From NCBI RefSeq assembly GCF_008274215.1, contig NZ_VTPS01000002.1, positions 62,001 through 126,000 on the forward strand: a DNA stretch of 64,000 bases, given 5' to 3'. The notes beneath the pieces are model-generated. The model was given only the letters and a program-made list of their open reading frames with translations. It had not been told where the DNA came from and searched no databases. Source of the stretch: Calorimonas adulescens (GTDB lineage Bacteria > Bacillota > Thermoanaerobacteria > Thermoanaerobacterales > UBA4877). Below, piece after piece: positions 1-9,330 of this stretch (positions within the stretch are counted from its first letter, which is position 1; the number at the start of each line of letters is the position of its first letter). A program made the position numbers and the translations under genes.

Positions 1-51
1 ACGATAATACCAAGGGCCAAATCGGTCTACCCGTTATAATGTGCCATTATA

Positions 52-837
52 TTATTTTACATTTACTACCATATCCTTATTCTTTTCAAAAATAAGCCTT
101 AACCCCTCCATGGTAAGGAGACTGTTTACCTCATCTATTTCCTCAGATTCATCAGATATCAGCCTGGCCAGGCCGCCCGTGGCTACCACAAAGGCATCCT
201 TACCCAACTCCTTCTTCATCCTTTTTACCATATAGTCCACGAGGCCCACGTACCCATAAATGATACCAGCCTGCATACCTGCTACTGTATTTCTTGCAAT
301 AACACGGTCCGGCTTCTCAAGCTCTATCTTTGGCAGTTTGGCAGTCCTCTGGAAGAGGGCATCGGCAGATATAACAACACCTGGTGCTATAGCACCACCC
401 AGGTATTCGGCACTCTCCGATACAGCACAGAACGTGGTTGCTGTCCCGAAATCAATGATTATTACAGGGCCACCATAAATTTCATATGCAGCAACAGCAT
501 TTACTATCCTGTCTGCGCCAACCTCCTTAGGGTTATCATATTTAATATTAAGTCCTGTCTTTATGCCAGGACCTATAAATATGGGCTGAACCCTGATATA
601 TTTTATGCACATACTGAACAGGGCATGATTAACCGGTGGCACCACAGAAGATATAATTACAGAATCTATTTGATTAATGGCTATATTAGACCAGCCCAGC
701 ATCTCCCTTGCCAAAAGACCATATTCATCAGAAGACTTATCCCTATCGGTTGAAAACCTCCAGGAATGAAGCAATTTATCTTTGTCAAAGACACCCATTA
801 CAATGTTCGTATTGCCTACGTCAAAGGCCAGAAGCAT
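52..837 (-). CDS. coaX: Type III pantothenate kinase
   Basis: Phosphorylates pantothenate with ATP, the first step of coenzyme A synthesis in the cytoplasm. The 261-residue length is normal for the family. Visible motifs are DVGNTN at the N terminus (ATP phosphate binding), GADR (about 107-110) and DFGTATT (about 129-135). I place the start at 837 because AAAGGATG lies six bases upstream and known family members begin with this Met. That Shine-Dalgarno sequence is inside the last codons of the upstream P1-peptidase gene, so the two are probably translationally coupled. Bases 1-51, downstream of it, show no assignable gene. Confidence 0.95.
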   Translation of the reverse strand: MLLAFDVGNTNIVMGVFDKDKLLHSWRFSTDRDKSSDEYGLLAREMLGWSNIAINQIDSVIISSVVPPVNHALFSMCIKYIRVQPIFIGPGIKTGLNIKYDNPKEVGADRIVNAVAAYEIYGGPVIIIDFGTATTFCAVSESAEYLGGAIAPGVVISADALFQRTAKLPKIELEKPDRVIARNTVAGMQAGIIYGYVGLVDYMVKRMKKELGKDAFVVATGGLARLISDESEEIDEVNSLLTMEGLRLIFEKNKDMVVNVK

Positions 838-841
838 AAAA

Positions 842-1801
842 TCATCCTTTCTTAGTGAGCTCATTGTATGATGGTAGCCCTACTATGCTATCAGCAGATT
901 TGACTGCATTGATAATGGCCTTTTCTACAACCTCTGCTGCAGCTTCACAAAGGGTCATAATGTCATACTCTATATTACCAGTAGACATGGCAAAAATGCA
1001 ATCCCCATCATAAATTGTATGTACTGGTTTTATAACCCTTGAATAACCATCATGGGCTACCTGAGCCATTTTGTTTGCCTGCTCCTTGGTAAGTCTTGCA
1101 TTGGTAGCTACTACTGATAAGGTAGTATTTTTGCCCCATGGCTTTTCCTCAGGCACATTTTTCTTGAGATACTCGTAAGTATTCAAAAAACCTCCATTTT
1201 CATCTCTGCACCCTGCAATAATACTGCCGTTCTCATATATATCTCCCAAAGCATTTACAACGCTTATTGCGCCTATAATAACCCCATTAGCAAGTTCTAT
1301 GGAGTAACTTCCAATGCCGCTCTTCGTGGCCCAATTTATTCCACGGATCTTACCAACACTGGCACCTGTCCCGGCACCCACAGAACCCTGTTCAACCTTG
1401 CAGTCCGCCGAATTTCTGGCAGCCATATACCCCATCTTTTTATCTGGCCTTACTCCAGGATCACCGACATCAAGGTCATATATCACAGCTGCCGGTACAA
1501 TGGGTACCTTAGCAGTACCTGTATTAAAACCAATGCCCTTTTCCTCAAGATACTGCATAACGCCACCCGCCGCATCAAGCCCAAACGCACTACCTCCTGT
1601 AAGAAGTACAGCATGTATCCTGTCCACCAGGTTGGTTGGATGAAGGAGGTCTGTCTCACGGGTACCTGGTGATGAACCCCTTACATCTACCCCACCTATT
1701 GCGCCGTTTTCTGCTATAACTACCGTACATCCTGTAAACGCTTTATAATCACTGTAATGCCCTACTTTAATCCCCGGAACATCTGTTATTGTACCATTCA
1801 T
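842..1801 (-). CDS. P1 family (DmpA/BapA-like) self-processing aminopeptidase
   Basis: An N-terminal-nucleophile hydrolase of the peptidase S58/DmpA family, which cleaves itself into two chains and usually acts as an aminopeptidase or amidase on unusual N-terminal residues. The 319 residues open with [14 protein letters not shown], the typical family start. [13 protein letters not shown] (about 70-82) and the late segment [12 protein letters not shown], with the presumed Asn-Thr cleavage site and new N-terminal Thr, are visible. The start at 1801 has a GGGGAGGGG ribosome-binding site. No signal peptide is seen. It sits directly upstream of coaX; no functional link is known to me. Confidence 0.88.
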   Translation of the reverse strand: MNGTITDVPGIKVGHYSDYKAFTGCTVVIAENGAIGGVDVRGSSPGTRETDLLHPTNLVDRIHAVLLTGGSAFGLDAAGGVMQYLEEKGIGFNTGTAKVPIVPAAVIYDLDVGDPGVRPDKKMGYMAARNSADCKVEQGSVGAGTGASVGKIRGINWATKSGIGSYSIELANGVIIGAISVVNALGDIYENGSIIAGCRDENGGFLNTYEYLKKNVPEEKPWGKNTTLSVVATNARLTKEQANKMAQVAHDGYSRVIKPVHTIYDGDCIFAMSTGNIEYDIMTLCEAAAEVVEKAIINAVKSADSIVGLPSYNELTKKG

Positions 1802-2078
1802 TATCTTATCCCCTCCCCAAAAAACTAATAATATTATACCACATATTAACATTCAGGGTATCTTTTTTATAATTCAGTGCTTCTGCAAGGCCTATTTAGA
1901 TTATACTGAATGTCAAAATGATATCAAAACTGTTTATACGATACGTTTAATTAATAATTAATATGCTTGCACAGTGAAAACCTCCACATTCAGGTAGGAA
2001 AAAACTATAAATATCTACTTCACAAAATCCCTCTTAAATAGTAATATTTAAGATATAAAACTATATGGGGGAGATCTG

Positions 2079-3359
2079 ATGATAAAGGTAAATGCAAAGG
2101 GGCACCTTGAAATAGGCGGCATTGACGCTGTGGACCTTGCAGAGGAATTTGGTACCCCTCTTTACTGCATAGATGAGGATATATTGAGAAAAAACATAGA
2201 GGAATATAAGGATGGATTTAAACAGATTGATATTGACATAGCCTATGCCGGCAAGGCATTCCTTACACTGGCTATGTGTCAGATCATAATGGAAGAAGGA
2301 CTCAGTCTGGACGTGGTGTCCGGTGGAGAACTTTATACAGCCATCAAAGCCGGGTTCAACCTTAAAAAGGTATATTTCCACGGAAATAATAAGAGCGTAT
2401 CCGAGCTCACGATGGCCGTGGAAAATGGTGTTGGAAGAATAGTAGTTGATAACTTCCATGAGCTTGGTCTGCTCGAAGATATACTTGAAAAACACAACAC
2501 AAAACAGGACATATTATTAAGGCTCTCACCAGGAATAGAGGCTCATACCCATTCATACATAAGTACTGGCCAGCTTGACTCAAAATTCGGATTTGGCATC
2601 AATGACGGAAGTGCTATAAAGGCCATTAAAACTGCGCTGATGTCTAAAAGACTGAATTTGACCGGCATACACGCCCATATAGGCTCACAGATATTTGCAT
2701 TGGAGTCATACAGTGAAGAGGTCAATGTGTTATGTAGTTTTCTTAGGATGGTAAAAGCTGAAACCGGTTGGAGTGCCAAGGAATTGGACATAGGCGGAGG
2801 ACTTGGCATTAAATACAACGGTCAGGATGAGCCGCCTGCCATCAGTGAATATGCCCAGGTCATTATTGACAGCTTTAAAAGATCAGTGGATGAATTCCAG
2901 ATAAAAATACCAAGGCTTATCATTGAACCGGGACGTTCAATAATAGGAAACGCAGGATATACACTTTATACGGTCGGTTCCATAAAGGATATCCCTGGAA
3001 TAAGAAAATATGTATCTGTGGATGGCGGGATGGCAGACAATCCCAGGACCGCTCTGTATGGCGCTAAATACCACGCAGTGCTGGCAAACAAGGCTGATAG
3101 AGAAGCTGTTGAAATGGTATCTATAGCTGGTAAGTGTTGCGAATCAGGTGATATGCTTATCTGGGATATCAACCTGCCTGAGATAGAACCTGGAGATATA
3201 CTGGCTGTGTTTTCTACAGGTGCATACAACTATTCCATGTCCAGTAACTATAACAGGCTGCCCAGGCCTGCTGTAGTTCTGGTGAGGGATGGTAATGCCA
3301 AGATAATTGTGAAGCGGGAGACATATGAGGACATAATAAGGAATGACATAATGATATAG
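2079..3359 (+). CDS. lysA: Diaminopimelate decarboxylase
   Basis: PLP enzyme that decarboxylates meso-diaminopimelate to lysine, the last step of lysine synthesis. The 426 residues have the full fold: YAGKAFLT carries the Schiff-base lysine in the N-terminal barrel, followed by HAHIGSQIF, the phosphate-binding EPGRSI and CCESGD near the C terminus with the second-subunit active-site Cys. GGGGGA lies 6 bases before the ATG. The gene stands alone on the plus strand, and about 225 bases upstream are AT-rich and presumably hold its promoter. No lysine riboswitch was recognised there. Its end is shared with a long bidirectional hairpin. Confidence 0.95.
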   Translation: MIKVNAKGHLEIGGIDAVDLAEEFGTPLYCIDEDILRKNIEEYKDGFKQIDIDIAYAGKAFLTLAMCQIIMEEGLSLDVVSGGELYTAIKAGFNLKKVYFHGNNKSVSELTMAVENGVGRIVVDNFHELGLLEDILEKHNTKQDILLRLSPGIEAHTHSYISTGQLDSKFGFGINDGSAIKAIKTALMSKRLNLTGIHAHIGSQIFALESYSEEVNVLCSFLRMVKAETGWSAKELDIGGGLGIKYNGQDEPPAISEYAQVIIDSFKRSVDEFQIKIPRLIIEPGRSIIGNAGYTLYTVGSIKDIPGIRKYVSVDGGMADNPRTALYGAKYHAVLANKADREAVEMVSIAGKCCESGDMLIWDINLPEIEPGDILAVFSTGAYNYSMSSNYNRLPRPAVVLVRDGNAKIIVKRETYEDIIRNDIMI

Positions 3360-3389
3360 AAGGAGGCATTGCGCCTCCTTCTATATCAT
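3351..3389. terminator. Bidirectional hairpin shared by lysA and nhaC ends
   Basis: A perfect 17-base-pair stem (3351-3367 with 3373-3389) and a 5-base loop. The left arm contains the last codons and TAG of lysA; the right arm contains the TGA of nhaC. The U-tract is poor on both strands, so this may act as a processing or convergent-end hairpin as much as a classical terminator. Confidence 0.8.
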
Positions 3390-5035
3390 TCCTTTATATC
3401 AAGCTTAAGGTCCTCAGGGTTTGTGCTCTTGCCTACAAACCGCACAACGAGATATGTTACAACTGCGCCCAATAGCAATGCAATCCAGACATTTAACCCA
3501 AGTCCGACTGGTATATAGCCAAACACGGCCGATATAAGAGCTACCGAAACAGCATATGGCATTTGCGTAGTCACATGGTCCATATGGTCACAGGCAGAAG
3601 CCATGGAAGAGAGTATGGTGGTGTCAGATATTGGCGAGCAATGATCACCAAATACCGCACCTGCCATAACCGATCCTAGAGTTGGGAGAAGTGGTGCCCC
3701 AAGGCCATGAGCCAAAGGTAGAGCAAGAGGCATGGATATAGCCATTGTGCCCCACGAGGTACCGGTTGAAAATGATATCAGGCATGAGATAAGAAAGACC
3801 AGGAATGGAACAAGCCCAGGCGACAGGTTCCCTGATAGCGCACTGATAAGATAATCAGCCGTCTTAATATCCTTGGTAACAGCACCTAAAGACCATGCCA
3901 GAGTCAAAATAATTGCTGTAATCAAGAGGGACTTTGCACCTTCAACGAAGGTATCAAAGGCTTCTCCAATTGTAAATATCCCTTGAAATAAGCCCATAAT
4001 TATAGCTATACCCGTAGCCGACACAGCTGCCCATAGAAGAGCAATGCTGGCATCAGCATTTCCCAATGCCTCTCTTATTCCCTCGGCTGTCAACGGTAAT
4101 CCTGCACCACCACCGCTGTACCAAAGACCCCAAAACCCAACAACAACCAATGTCAGAATAGGAATAACCGCATTATATATACGTGGCTTCACCTTAAAGT
4201 CACCGGTCTCTTCCACATTCATCATCGGTTTGGCATTTTCAGAAATAACCCTGCCGGTGGTCCTTGCCCTGACTTCTGCTCTATACATAGGCCCAAAATC
4301 CCTCATTAGATATGCTACTAAAAATACAAATAAGAGCATGAAAAGTCCATAAAATCTATACGGGATGCTGGACAAAAATGTGAGATAGGCATTAGCTTTA
4401 ATTCCTAAAGAATTGAAGCTATCATTAATGAGGCCCACCTCATAACCTATCCATGTGGAAATAAAGGCAACATCTGAAACCGGAGCTGCTGTAGCATCTA
4501 CCAAAAAAGCAAGTTTTTCCCTTGAAACCCGCATCTTATCATTTAACGGCCTCATCGTTGGCCCAACAACAAGAGAATTGGCATAATCATCAAAGAAGAC
4601 CAGGATACCCACCAATTCTGTTACTATTTGAGAACCTCTTGCATTTCCAGCCAGTTTGCTCAGGGCATCAGCTACCGCCTTCATTCCTCCCATTTTTTCT
4701 ATGATGGCCACCATACCACCTATGGTTAATGTGAATACAAGTATCCCCGCATGCCACGGGTCTGCCACCGCCTTTATTATATATGTATCCAGCGAGTGAA
4801 GGAAACCTTGAAACGGGTTCCAGCCATTTAACATAGTAACCCCTACAAACAGGCCGAGGAACAGGGATACTATTACCTGCCTTGTGATAAATGCAAGTAT
4901 GATGGCAAGCAGTGGTGGCAAAAGAGATAGTATGCCAAAATTAACCTCTGCTGCTTCTTCTCCTTGAGCAAAAACTGGTGTAGCAACCGTAACAAAAATC
5001 AGAATTGTAGGCAACAAGAATATTTTTTTCTCCAA
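3386..5035 (-). CDS. NhaC family Na+/H+ antiporter
   Basis: Polytopic inner-membrane antiporter of the NhaC superfamily. The 549 residues begin with a hydrophobic signal-like stretch ending VFAQGEE and then about 11-13 membrane segments. The conserved SFSTGTSWGTMAI segment and the following FGDHCSPISDTT, the family hallmark, lie in the C-terminal third. The start is a TTG at 5035 with AAGGAGGG seven bases upstream. The substrate may be Na+/H+ or an organic ion exchange as in some paralogues; sequence alone does not decide. It is convergent with lysA and ends inside the same hairpin. Confidence 0.88.
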   Translation of the reverse strand: MEKKIFLLPTILIFVTVATPVFAQGEEAAEVNFGILSLLPPLLAIILAFITRQVIVSLFLGLFVGVTMLNGWNPFQGFLHSLDTYIIKAVADPWHAGILVFTLTIGGMVAIIEKMGGMKAVADALSKLAGNARGSQIVTELVGILVFFDDYANSLVVGPTMRPLNDKMRVSREKLAFLVDATAAPVSDVAFISTWIGYEVGLINDSFNSLGIKANAYLTFLSSIPYRFYGLFMLLFVFLVAYLMRDFGPMYRAEVRARTTGRVISENAKPMMNVEETGDFKVKPRIYNAVIPILTLVVVGFWGLWYSGGGAGLPLTAEGIREALGNADASIALLWAAVSATGIAIIMGLFQGIFTIGEAFDTFVEGAKSLLITAIILTLAWSLGAVTKDIKTADYLISALSGNLSPGLVPFLVFLISCLISFSTGTSWGTMAISMPLALPLAHGLGAPLLPTLGSVMAGAVFGDHCSPISDTTILSSMASACDHMDHVTTQMPYAVSVALISAVFGYIPVGLGLNVWIALLLGAVVTYLVVRFVGKSTNPEDLKLDIKE

Positions 5036-5137
5036 AAACTTTCCCTCCTTAATTATCTAAATAAAAAATATACATTAAAATAAATTCTACAAGAAATACA
5101 AAATCCCTGCCTGTTGAAGTAAATTTTAATATTTTTA

Positions 5138-5166
5138 AAAACCCTCCACCATCTGATGGAGGGTTT
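5138..5166 (-). terminator. Intrinsic terminator after rplY
   Basis: A 10-base-pair stem (AAACCCTCCA with TGGAGGGTTT) and 8-base loop, followed on the minus strand by a U-rich tail. It lies 19 bases after the rplY stop. Confidence 0.85.
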
Positions 5167-5184
5167 GACTTATCCTACCATGCT

Positions 5185-5769
5185 TTATTCTTCTGTAGCT
5201 TCATTCTCTACCGGTACTTCTGAAGCCTTGGTATAAATTACACTTAATACAACACCGTCAGGGTCGTCTTTTACCTCTATACCATCCGGCAGCTTTATGT
5301 CCTTAACAAACACTGTATCTCCTATATTCATATTCGATACGTCTATATTGATTTCAGATGGAAGATCCTGAGGAAGGCCAACCAATTCAAGCTCCCTTAA
5401 CTGATGTTGTATAATGCCTCCCTTGCTTTCTACTAAACCCTCTCCTGTAACTACTATTGGCACCTTCTTTTCTATTTCTTCATTCAAAGATACCTGTTGA
5501 AAGTCAATATGCAACACCTTTCCAGTTACCGGGTCTTCCTGTATCTCTTTGATTATAGTAGAAAATGTTGAACCGTCAACTGTTACATTATATATTGCCC
5601 CCTTACCGTGACGCTTTAGAAGGTTTGTTATATCCTTTTCATTCACACTTATGGGTGTATTGCTCACATTCTTGCCATAGAGTACCGCTGGTATTTTACC
5701 TTCTTTTTTGAGTTTTTGATTTTGATTTTTCCCGGGTTTTCTTACATATACGTTGATATCAACCGCCAT
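5185..5769 (-). CDS. rplY: 50S ribosomal protein L25/general stress protein Ctc
   Basis: The long (TL5/CTC) form of L25, which binds 5S rRNA and adds a C-terminal beta domain. The 194 residues start MAVDINVYVRKPGKN, with KLKKEGKIPAVLYG typical of the 5S-binding domain and LREL and DPDGVV in the second domain; the tail is acidic. Of two in-frame ATGs six bases apart I take the second, because GGAGGAGG overlaps the first. It is monocistronic and ends at a strong terminator. The 400 bases upstream hold its promoter and, divergently, the liv riboswitch. Confidence 0.93.
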   Translation of the reverse strand: MAVDINVYVRKPGKNQNQKLKKEGKIPAVLYGKNVSNTPISVNEKDITNLLKRHGKGAIYNVTVDGSTFSTIIKEIQEDPVTGKVLHIDFQQVSLNEEIEKKVPIVVTGEGLVESKGGIIQHQLRELELVGLPQDLPSEINIDVSNMNIGDTVFVKDIKLPDGIEVKDDPDGVVLSVIYTKASEVPVENEATEE

Positions 5770-5969
5770 ATACATCCTCCTCCCTGTGTTTTTTATATAA
5801 TTATAACACTTTATGCAGGATTTCTACAAATTTAGTGTTGAATAATCTGCTGGGTGTCATACGCAAATTAAAATTTTTTAATAAAAAATTTCTAATTTCT
5901 TAAGAAGGATTTTTATAGACTTTATCGAATAAGTATAGAACAAAATAAAAATATCGTTTATATGTTTAC

Positions 5970-6087
5970 GTGGAAGGATATCTAGGGTTCCGGCATAAAA
6001 TGCGACTGTGACCAAGCGATATCATAATACACCGAAGGTATAAAAGACCATCGGAAGGTTCCGCCCTAAGTGGGGCTTGTTTTTTTA
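5970..6087 (+). promoter_or_regulatory. ykkC-family riboswitch (probably ppGpp class) with terminator
   Basis: The leader matches the ykkC aptamer superfamily: GGAAGGATATCTAGGGTTCC, then a short hairpin, GACTG, GACCAAGC, a GATATC that can pair back to the first GATATC, ACACCG, and a closing CGGAAGGTTCC. A GCCCT/GGGGC hairpin followed by seven T residues (to 6087) looks like the expression platform. ykkC subtypes bind guanidine, ppGpp, PRPP or nucleoside diphosphates. The ppGpp class (2a) is the one reported with branched-chain amino acid genes, and the downstream gene here is a branched-chain amino acid binding protein. The class is inferred from this context, not from ligand-specific residues. 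Confidence 0.8.
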
Positions 6088-6177
6088 TACTTAAAGGGGG
6101 TGATTGCCAAAATCGACATTAACATTATCAAAAGGAGTTTATTTATGAATATTACAAAACAAAATGGAGGTATGTGT

Positions 6178-7347
6178 ATGAGTAAAAGGTTTTATTTGAT
6201 GCTTACAATGGTTTTGGTTGTCACCCTTTTCGTTAGTGCCTGCGGAAACAGTCAGACGCAAAACTCACAGCCGGCACAGCAGAGCAGCAGTCAAGGAACT
6301 GGAAGCAAAGAATCTTTAAAGCTTGGTATGGTTGGTCCATTAACAGGGAATACAGCAACTTATGGCACCAGTGTAAAAAATGGCGTAGAGATAGCAGTGG
6401 ATGAGTTTAATAACAATGGCGGATATAACGGACAGAATGTAGAGCTGGTTGCAGAAGACAGCCGTGGAGACCAGACGGAAGCCAGCAATGCTACCAGGAA
6501 ACTCATAGAGCAGGATAAGGTATTTGCCATAGTGGGTGCAGTCTTAAGCAGCGAGACATTGACAGCCGCACCGATAGCCAATGATGCCGGCATACCAATG
6601 ATAAGTCCATCAGCCACAGCACCCGGTGTACCTGAGGTGGGACCATATATTTTTAGAAACTGTATAGCTGACAACGTGCAGGCAGTACAGATGGCTGAAT
6701 ATGCGGCAAAAGAGCTCGGATTGAAGAGGTTTGCGGTAATGTATACAAACAATGATTACGGCCTGGCCCTCAAGAATGCCTTCACAGATACAGCCAAAAC
6801 CCTGGGCGAGGTGGTTGGAGTAGAGGCCTATATGGATGGAGACAATGATTTTAGAGCACAGCTCTCCAAACTAAAACAACAAAACCCGGATGCCCTCTAT
6901 ATAGGCGGTTATTATACAGAAGCTGCCAAGATAGCCCAGCAGGCCAAACAGCAGGGACTAGACAATGTTGTGTTACTTGGCGGTGACGGTTTTTATTCAC
7001 CACAGCTTGTTGAACTGGGTGGAGATGCAGTAGAGGGTGCAGTGTTTACCGCTGGTTTCTTCTCTGGAGACCCTGCAGAGCCTGTGCAGAAATTTGTATC
7101 AGCATATAAGGCCAAGTTTAACGCCGAACCTGATATGTTTGCTGCCCAAGCATATGATGCGGCTAATATTGTGTTAAATGCCTTGAAAAAGGCTGGCCCA
7201 GATTCAAAAGCTATTAGAGAAGAAATGGCTGCTACAAAAGATTTCCCAGGCATTACCGGTGTCACATCCTTTGATGAACAGGGCGACGCCGTAAAACAGG
7301 TCCTGATATTGAAGGTCGTGGATGGCAAATTTACGAAGTTAAGATAA
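6178..7347 (+). CDS. livJ: Branched-chain amino acid ABC transporter, substrate-binding lipoprotein
   Basis: Extracellular periplasmic-binding-type I protein that captures Leu/Ile/Val or related substrates. The 389-residue product has a lipoprotein signal ending in the lipobox VSAC, a Ser/Gln-rich linker, then LKLGMVGPLTGNTATYG typical of Leu-binding proteins and GDGFYSPQLVELGGDAVEG late on. I start at 6178 (GGAGG seven bases upstream). An in-frame ATG at 6145 also has AAAGGAG at good spacing and would add 11 residues before the signal. An earlier in-frame GTG lies inside the riboswitch terminator and is not credible. It is followed by an attenuator-like hairpin before livH. Confidence 0.93.
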   Translation: MSKRFYLMLTMVLVVTLFVSACGNSQTQNSQPAQQSSSQGTGSKESLKLGMVGPLTGNTATYGTSVKNGVEIAVDEFNNNGGYNGQNVELVAEDSRGDQTEASNATRKLIEQDKVFAIVGAVLSSETLTAAPIANDAGIPMISPSATAPGVPEVGPYIFRNCIADNVQAVQMAEYAAKELGLKRFAVMYTNNDYGLALKNAFTDTAKTLGEVVGVEAYMDGDNDFRAQLSKLKQQNPDALYIGGYYTEAAKIAQQAKQQGLDNVVLLGGDGFYSPQLVELGGDAVEGAVFTAGFFSGDPAEPVQKFVSAYKAKFNAEPDMFAAQAYDAANIVLNALKKAGPDSKAIREEMAATKDFPGITGVTSFDEQGDAVKQVLILKVVDGKFTKLR

Positions 7348-7363
7348 ACTTGTAATTATATTA

Positions 7364-7405
7364 TATGGACAGGGATATCTATCTCTGTCCATAAAATCAT
7401 TTTTT
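7364..7405 (+). terminator. Hairpin between livJ and livH
   Basis: A stem of about 13 base pairs (TATGGACAG with CTGTCCATA, plus an inner GGATA/TATCT) followed by ATTTTTTATT. Probably a partial terminator that makes livJ more abundant than the membrane genes, as is common for binding-protein operons. Bases 7428-7511 downstream contain a separated inverted repeat, GAACATGATA and TATCATGTTC. Confidence 0.75.
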
Positions 7406-7551
7406 ATTCTACTATATAAAGTCTGTATGAACATGATAGAGGCATCCATGTGACTAAAAAATACCATATACTCTCTCCAGGGTCACGTTTGATGCTGCAT
7501 ATCATGTTCAAACTGGTTTTTGTACTATAATTATTTTTAAGAGGTGGTTAA

Positions 7552-8421
7552 ATGTTTTTCGACCAGTTGATAAATAGCCTTACATTGGGCAGTACTTACG
7601 CATTAATAGCCCTTGGATATACCATGGTATATGGAATACTCCAGTTAATAAATTTTGCCCATGGCGAGATCTACATGATAGGCGCATTTATTGGACTAAT
7701 TATGGTTAGTTATTTTCACCTTCCATTTTATGTGGCATTAATCATAGCCATGGCCGGTTCTGCCATCCTGGGTGTCTGTGTAGAAAAGATAGCCTATAAA
7801 CCGCTCAGGGAGTCTCCCAGGCTTGCACTCCTGATAAGTGCTATAGGAATGTCCATATTTCTTCAAAACTCGGCACTTATTATAGCCGGGCCTGCGGCCA
7901 GGCCATTCTCTCAAAATATAAACTACGGCAGCTTTACTATAGGTGGTATGCATATATCAACACTTCAAATCACTATAATAGCTGTTTCCGTCATTATGAT
8001 GATTGGTCTTCATTTCTTCATAATGAAGACCAAGATGGGAAAAGCCATGAGAGCAACATCATATGACCAGGCTGCAGCAAGGCTTATGGGAATAGACATA
8101 GATAATGTAATCTCAGCCACCTTTGCACTCGGGTCTGCTCTTGGAGCAGCTGCTGGTGTACTGATTGGACTGTACTTTAATTCTGTTGACCCAACGATGG
8201 GAGCAATGCCAGGTCTCAAAGGGTTTATTGCGGCTGTTGTCGGTGGCATAGGCAACATACCCGGAGCAATGCTTGGTGGGTTGCTTCTTGGTGCGGCAGA
8301 GGTGTTTGGCACTATATATATATCATCATACAAGGATGCCATTGCATTTACTTTACTAATTGCAATACTTCTTTTGAAACCTTCTGGCCTTATGGGCAGT
8401 ACATTGAGAGAAAAGGTATAA
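7552..8421 (+). CDS. livH: Branched-chain amino acid ABC transporter permease LivH
   Basis: First permease subunit of the Liv transporter, 289 residues with about eight membrane helices. The start, MFFDQLINSLTLGSTYALIALG, is typical of LivH, as are YGILQLINFAHGEIYM and the C-terminal cytoplasmic-loop sequence GLKGFIAAVVGGIGNIPGA that contacts the ATPase. AGAGGTGG lies just before the ATG. It is followed at 12 bases by livM and should form a heterodimer with it. Confidence 0.94.
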   Translation: MFFDQLINSLTLGSTYALIALGYTMVYGILQLINFAHGEIYMIGAFIGLIMVSYFHLPFYVALIIAMAGSAILGVCVEKIAYKPLRESPRLALLISAIGMSIFLQNSALIIAGPAARPFSQNINYGSFTIGGMHISTLQITIIAVSVIMMIGLHFFIMKTKMGKAMRATSYDQAAARLMGIDIDNVISATFALGSALGAAAGVLIGLYFNSVDPTMGAMPGLKGFIAAVVGGIGNIPGAMLGGLLLGAAEVFGTIYISSYKDAIAFTLLIAILLLKPSGLMGSTLREKV

Positions 8422-8433
8422 AGGAGGCTAATG

Positions 8434-9330
8434 ATGAGCGGTTATTATTCTCAGATTTTCATTATAATGGGCATAAACATACTCCTGGCCATGGGTTTGA
8501 ACCTTATAACAGGTTATACAGGCCAGCTCTCGCTTGGTCACGCTACATTTATGGGGATAGGCGCCTATACCTCTGCACTGCTTACAAAGGCTGGTGCACC
8601 ATTTTATGCCTCTCTCCTGGCTGGAATCCTTATGGCTTCATTTTTTGGCCTGGCCATAGGCATACCGACCCTGAGACTGCGCGGAGATTATCTTGCTATT
8701 GCAACACTTGGATTTGGAGAAATAGTAAGGACATTTTTAAACAACCTGAGTATAACGGGTGGCCCTAACGGCATAAGGGCAATACCGTTGAAAACCAACC
8801 TGACAATGGTCATCATCCTTACAGTTCTGTGTTTCTATCTGCTATACAGGCTACAGTCCTCAAGGCTTGGGAAGGTCATGAGAGCGGTGGGTCAGGATGA
8901 GATTGCCTCTGAGGCTACAGGTATAAACTCCTCATACTATAAAATCATGGCATTTGTCATAGGGGCTGGCTTGGCAGGCCTGGCGGGCGGACTTTATGCC
9001 AATTATTTCAGGTATATAAACCCGGCAAACTTCACATTCAATAAATCCATCGAGATACTGTGCATGGTCGTGCTGGGAGGTCTTGGCAACCCGTTCGGTC
9101 CCATTGTGGGCGGTGTAATCATCAGCGCTTTACCTGAGATCTTAAGAAACATTTCTCCTGTGGTCTCTCAGTACAGGATGGTGCTTTATGGGTTGACACT
9201 GATTGTGATGATGATAATAAGACCGCAGGGCATACTGGGTGGAAGCGGATTGTTTAGCAGTCCAAGGCGTGAGGGACACTTTAAACTCTTCAGGTTAGCC
9301 AAGGAGGTTATAAGAAATGCGGATTCTTAA
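8434..9330 (+). CDS. livM: Branched-chain amino acid ABC transporter permease LivM
   Basis: Second permease subunit, 298 residues, polytopic. GLNLITGYTGQLSLGHATFMG and CMVVLGGLGNPFGPIVGG are the standard LivM signatures. Two adjacent ATGs (8431 and 8434) are possible; the second sits six bases after AAGGAGG and is preferred. The C terminus overlaps livG by 14 bases, so the two are co-translated. Confidence 0.94.
   Translation: MSGYYSQIFIIMGINILLAMGLNLITGYTGQLSLGHATFMGIGAYTSALLTKAGAPFYASLLAGILMASFFGLAIGIPTLRLRGDYLAIATLGFGEIVRTFLNNLSITGGPNGIRAIPLKTNLTMVIILTVLCFYLLYRLQSSRLGKVMRAVGQDEIASEATGINSSYYKIMAFVIGAGLAGLAGGLYANYFRYINPANFTFNKSIEILCMVVLGGLGNPFGPIVGGVIISALPEILRNISPVVSQYRMVLYGLTLIVMMIIRPQGILGGSGLFSSPRREGHFKLFRLAKEVIRNADS

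Noticed and set aside
6070-6177. A longer livJ start at GTG 6070
   Set aside because: That codon is inside the terminator hairpin of the riboswitch and has no ribosome-binding site; a lipoprotein signal starts at 6178.
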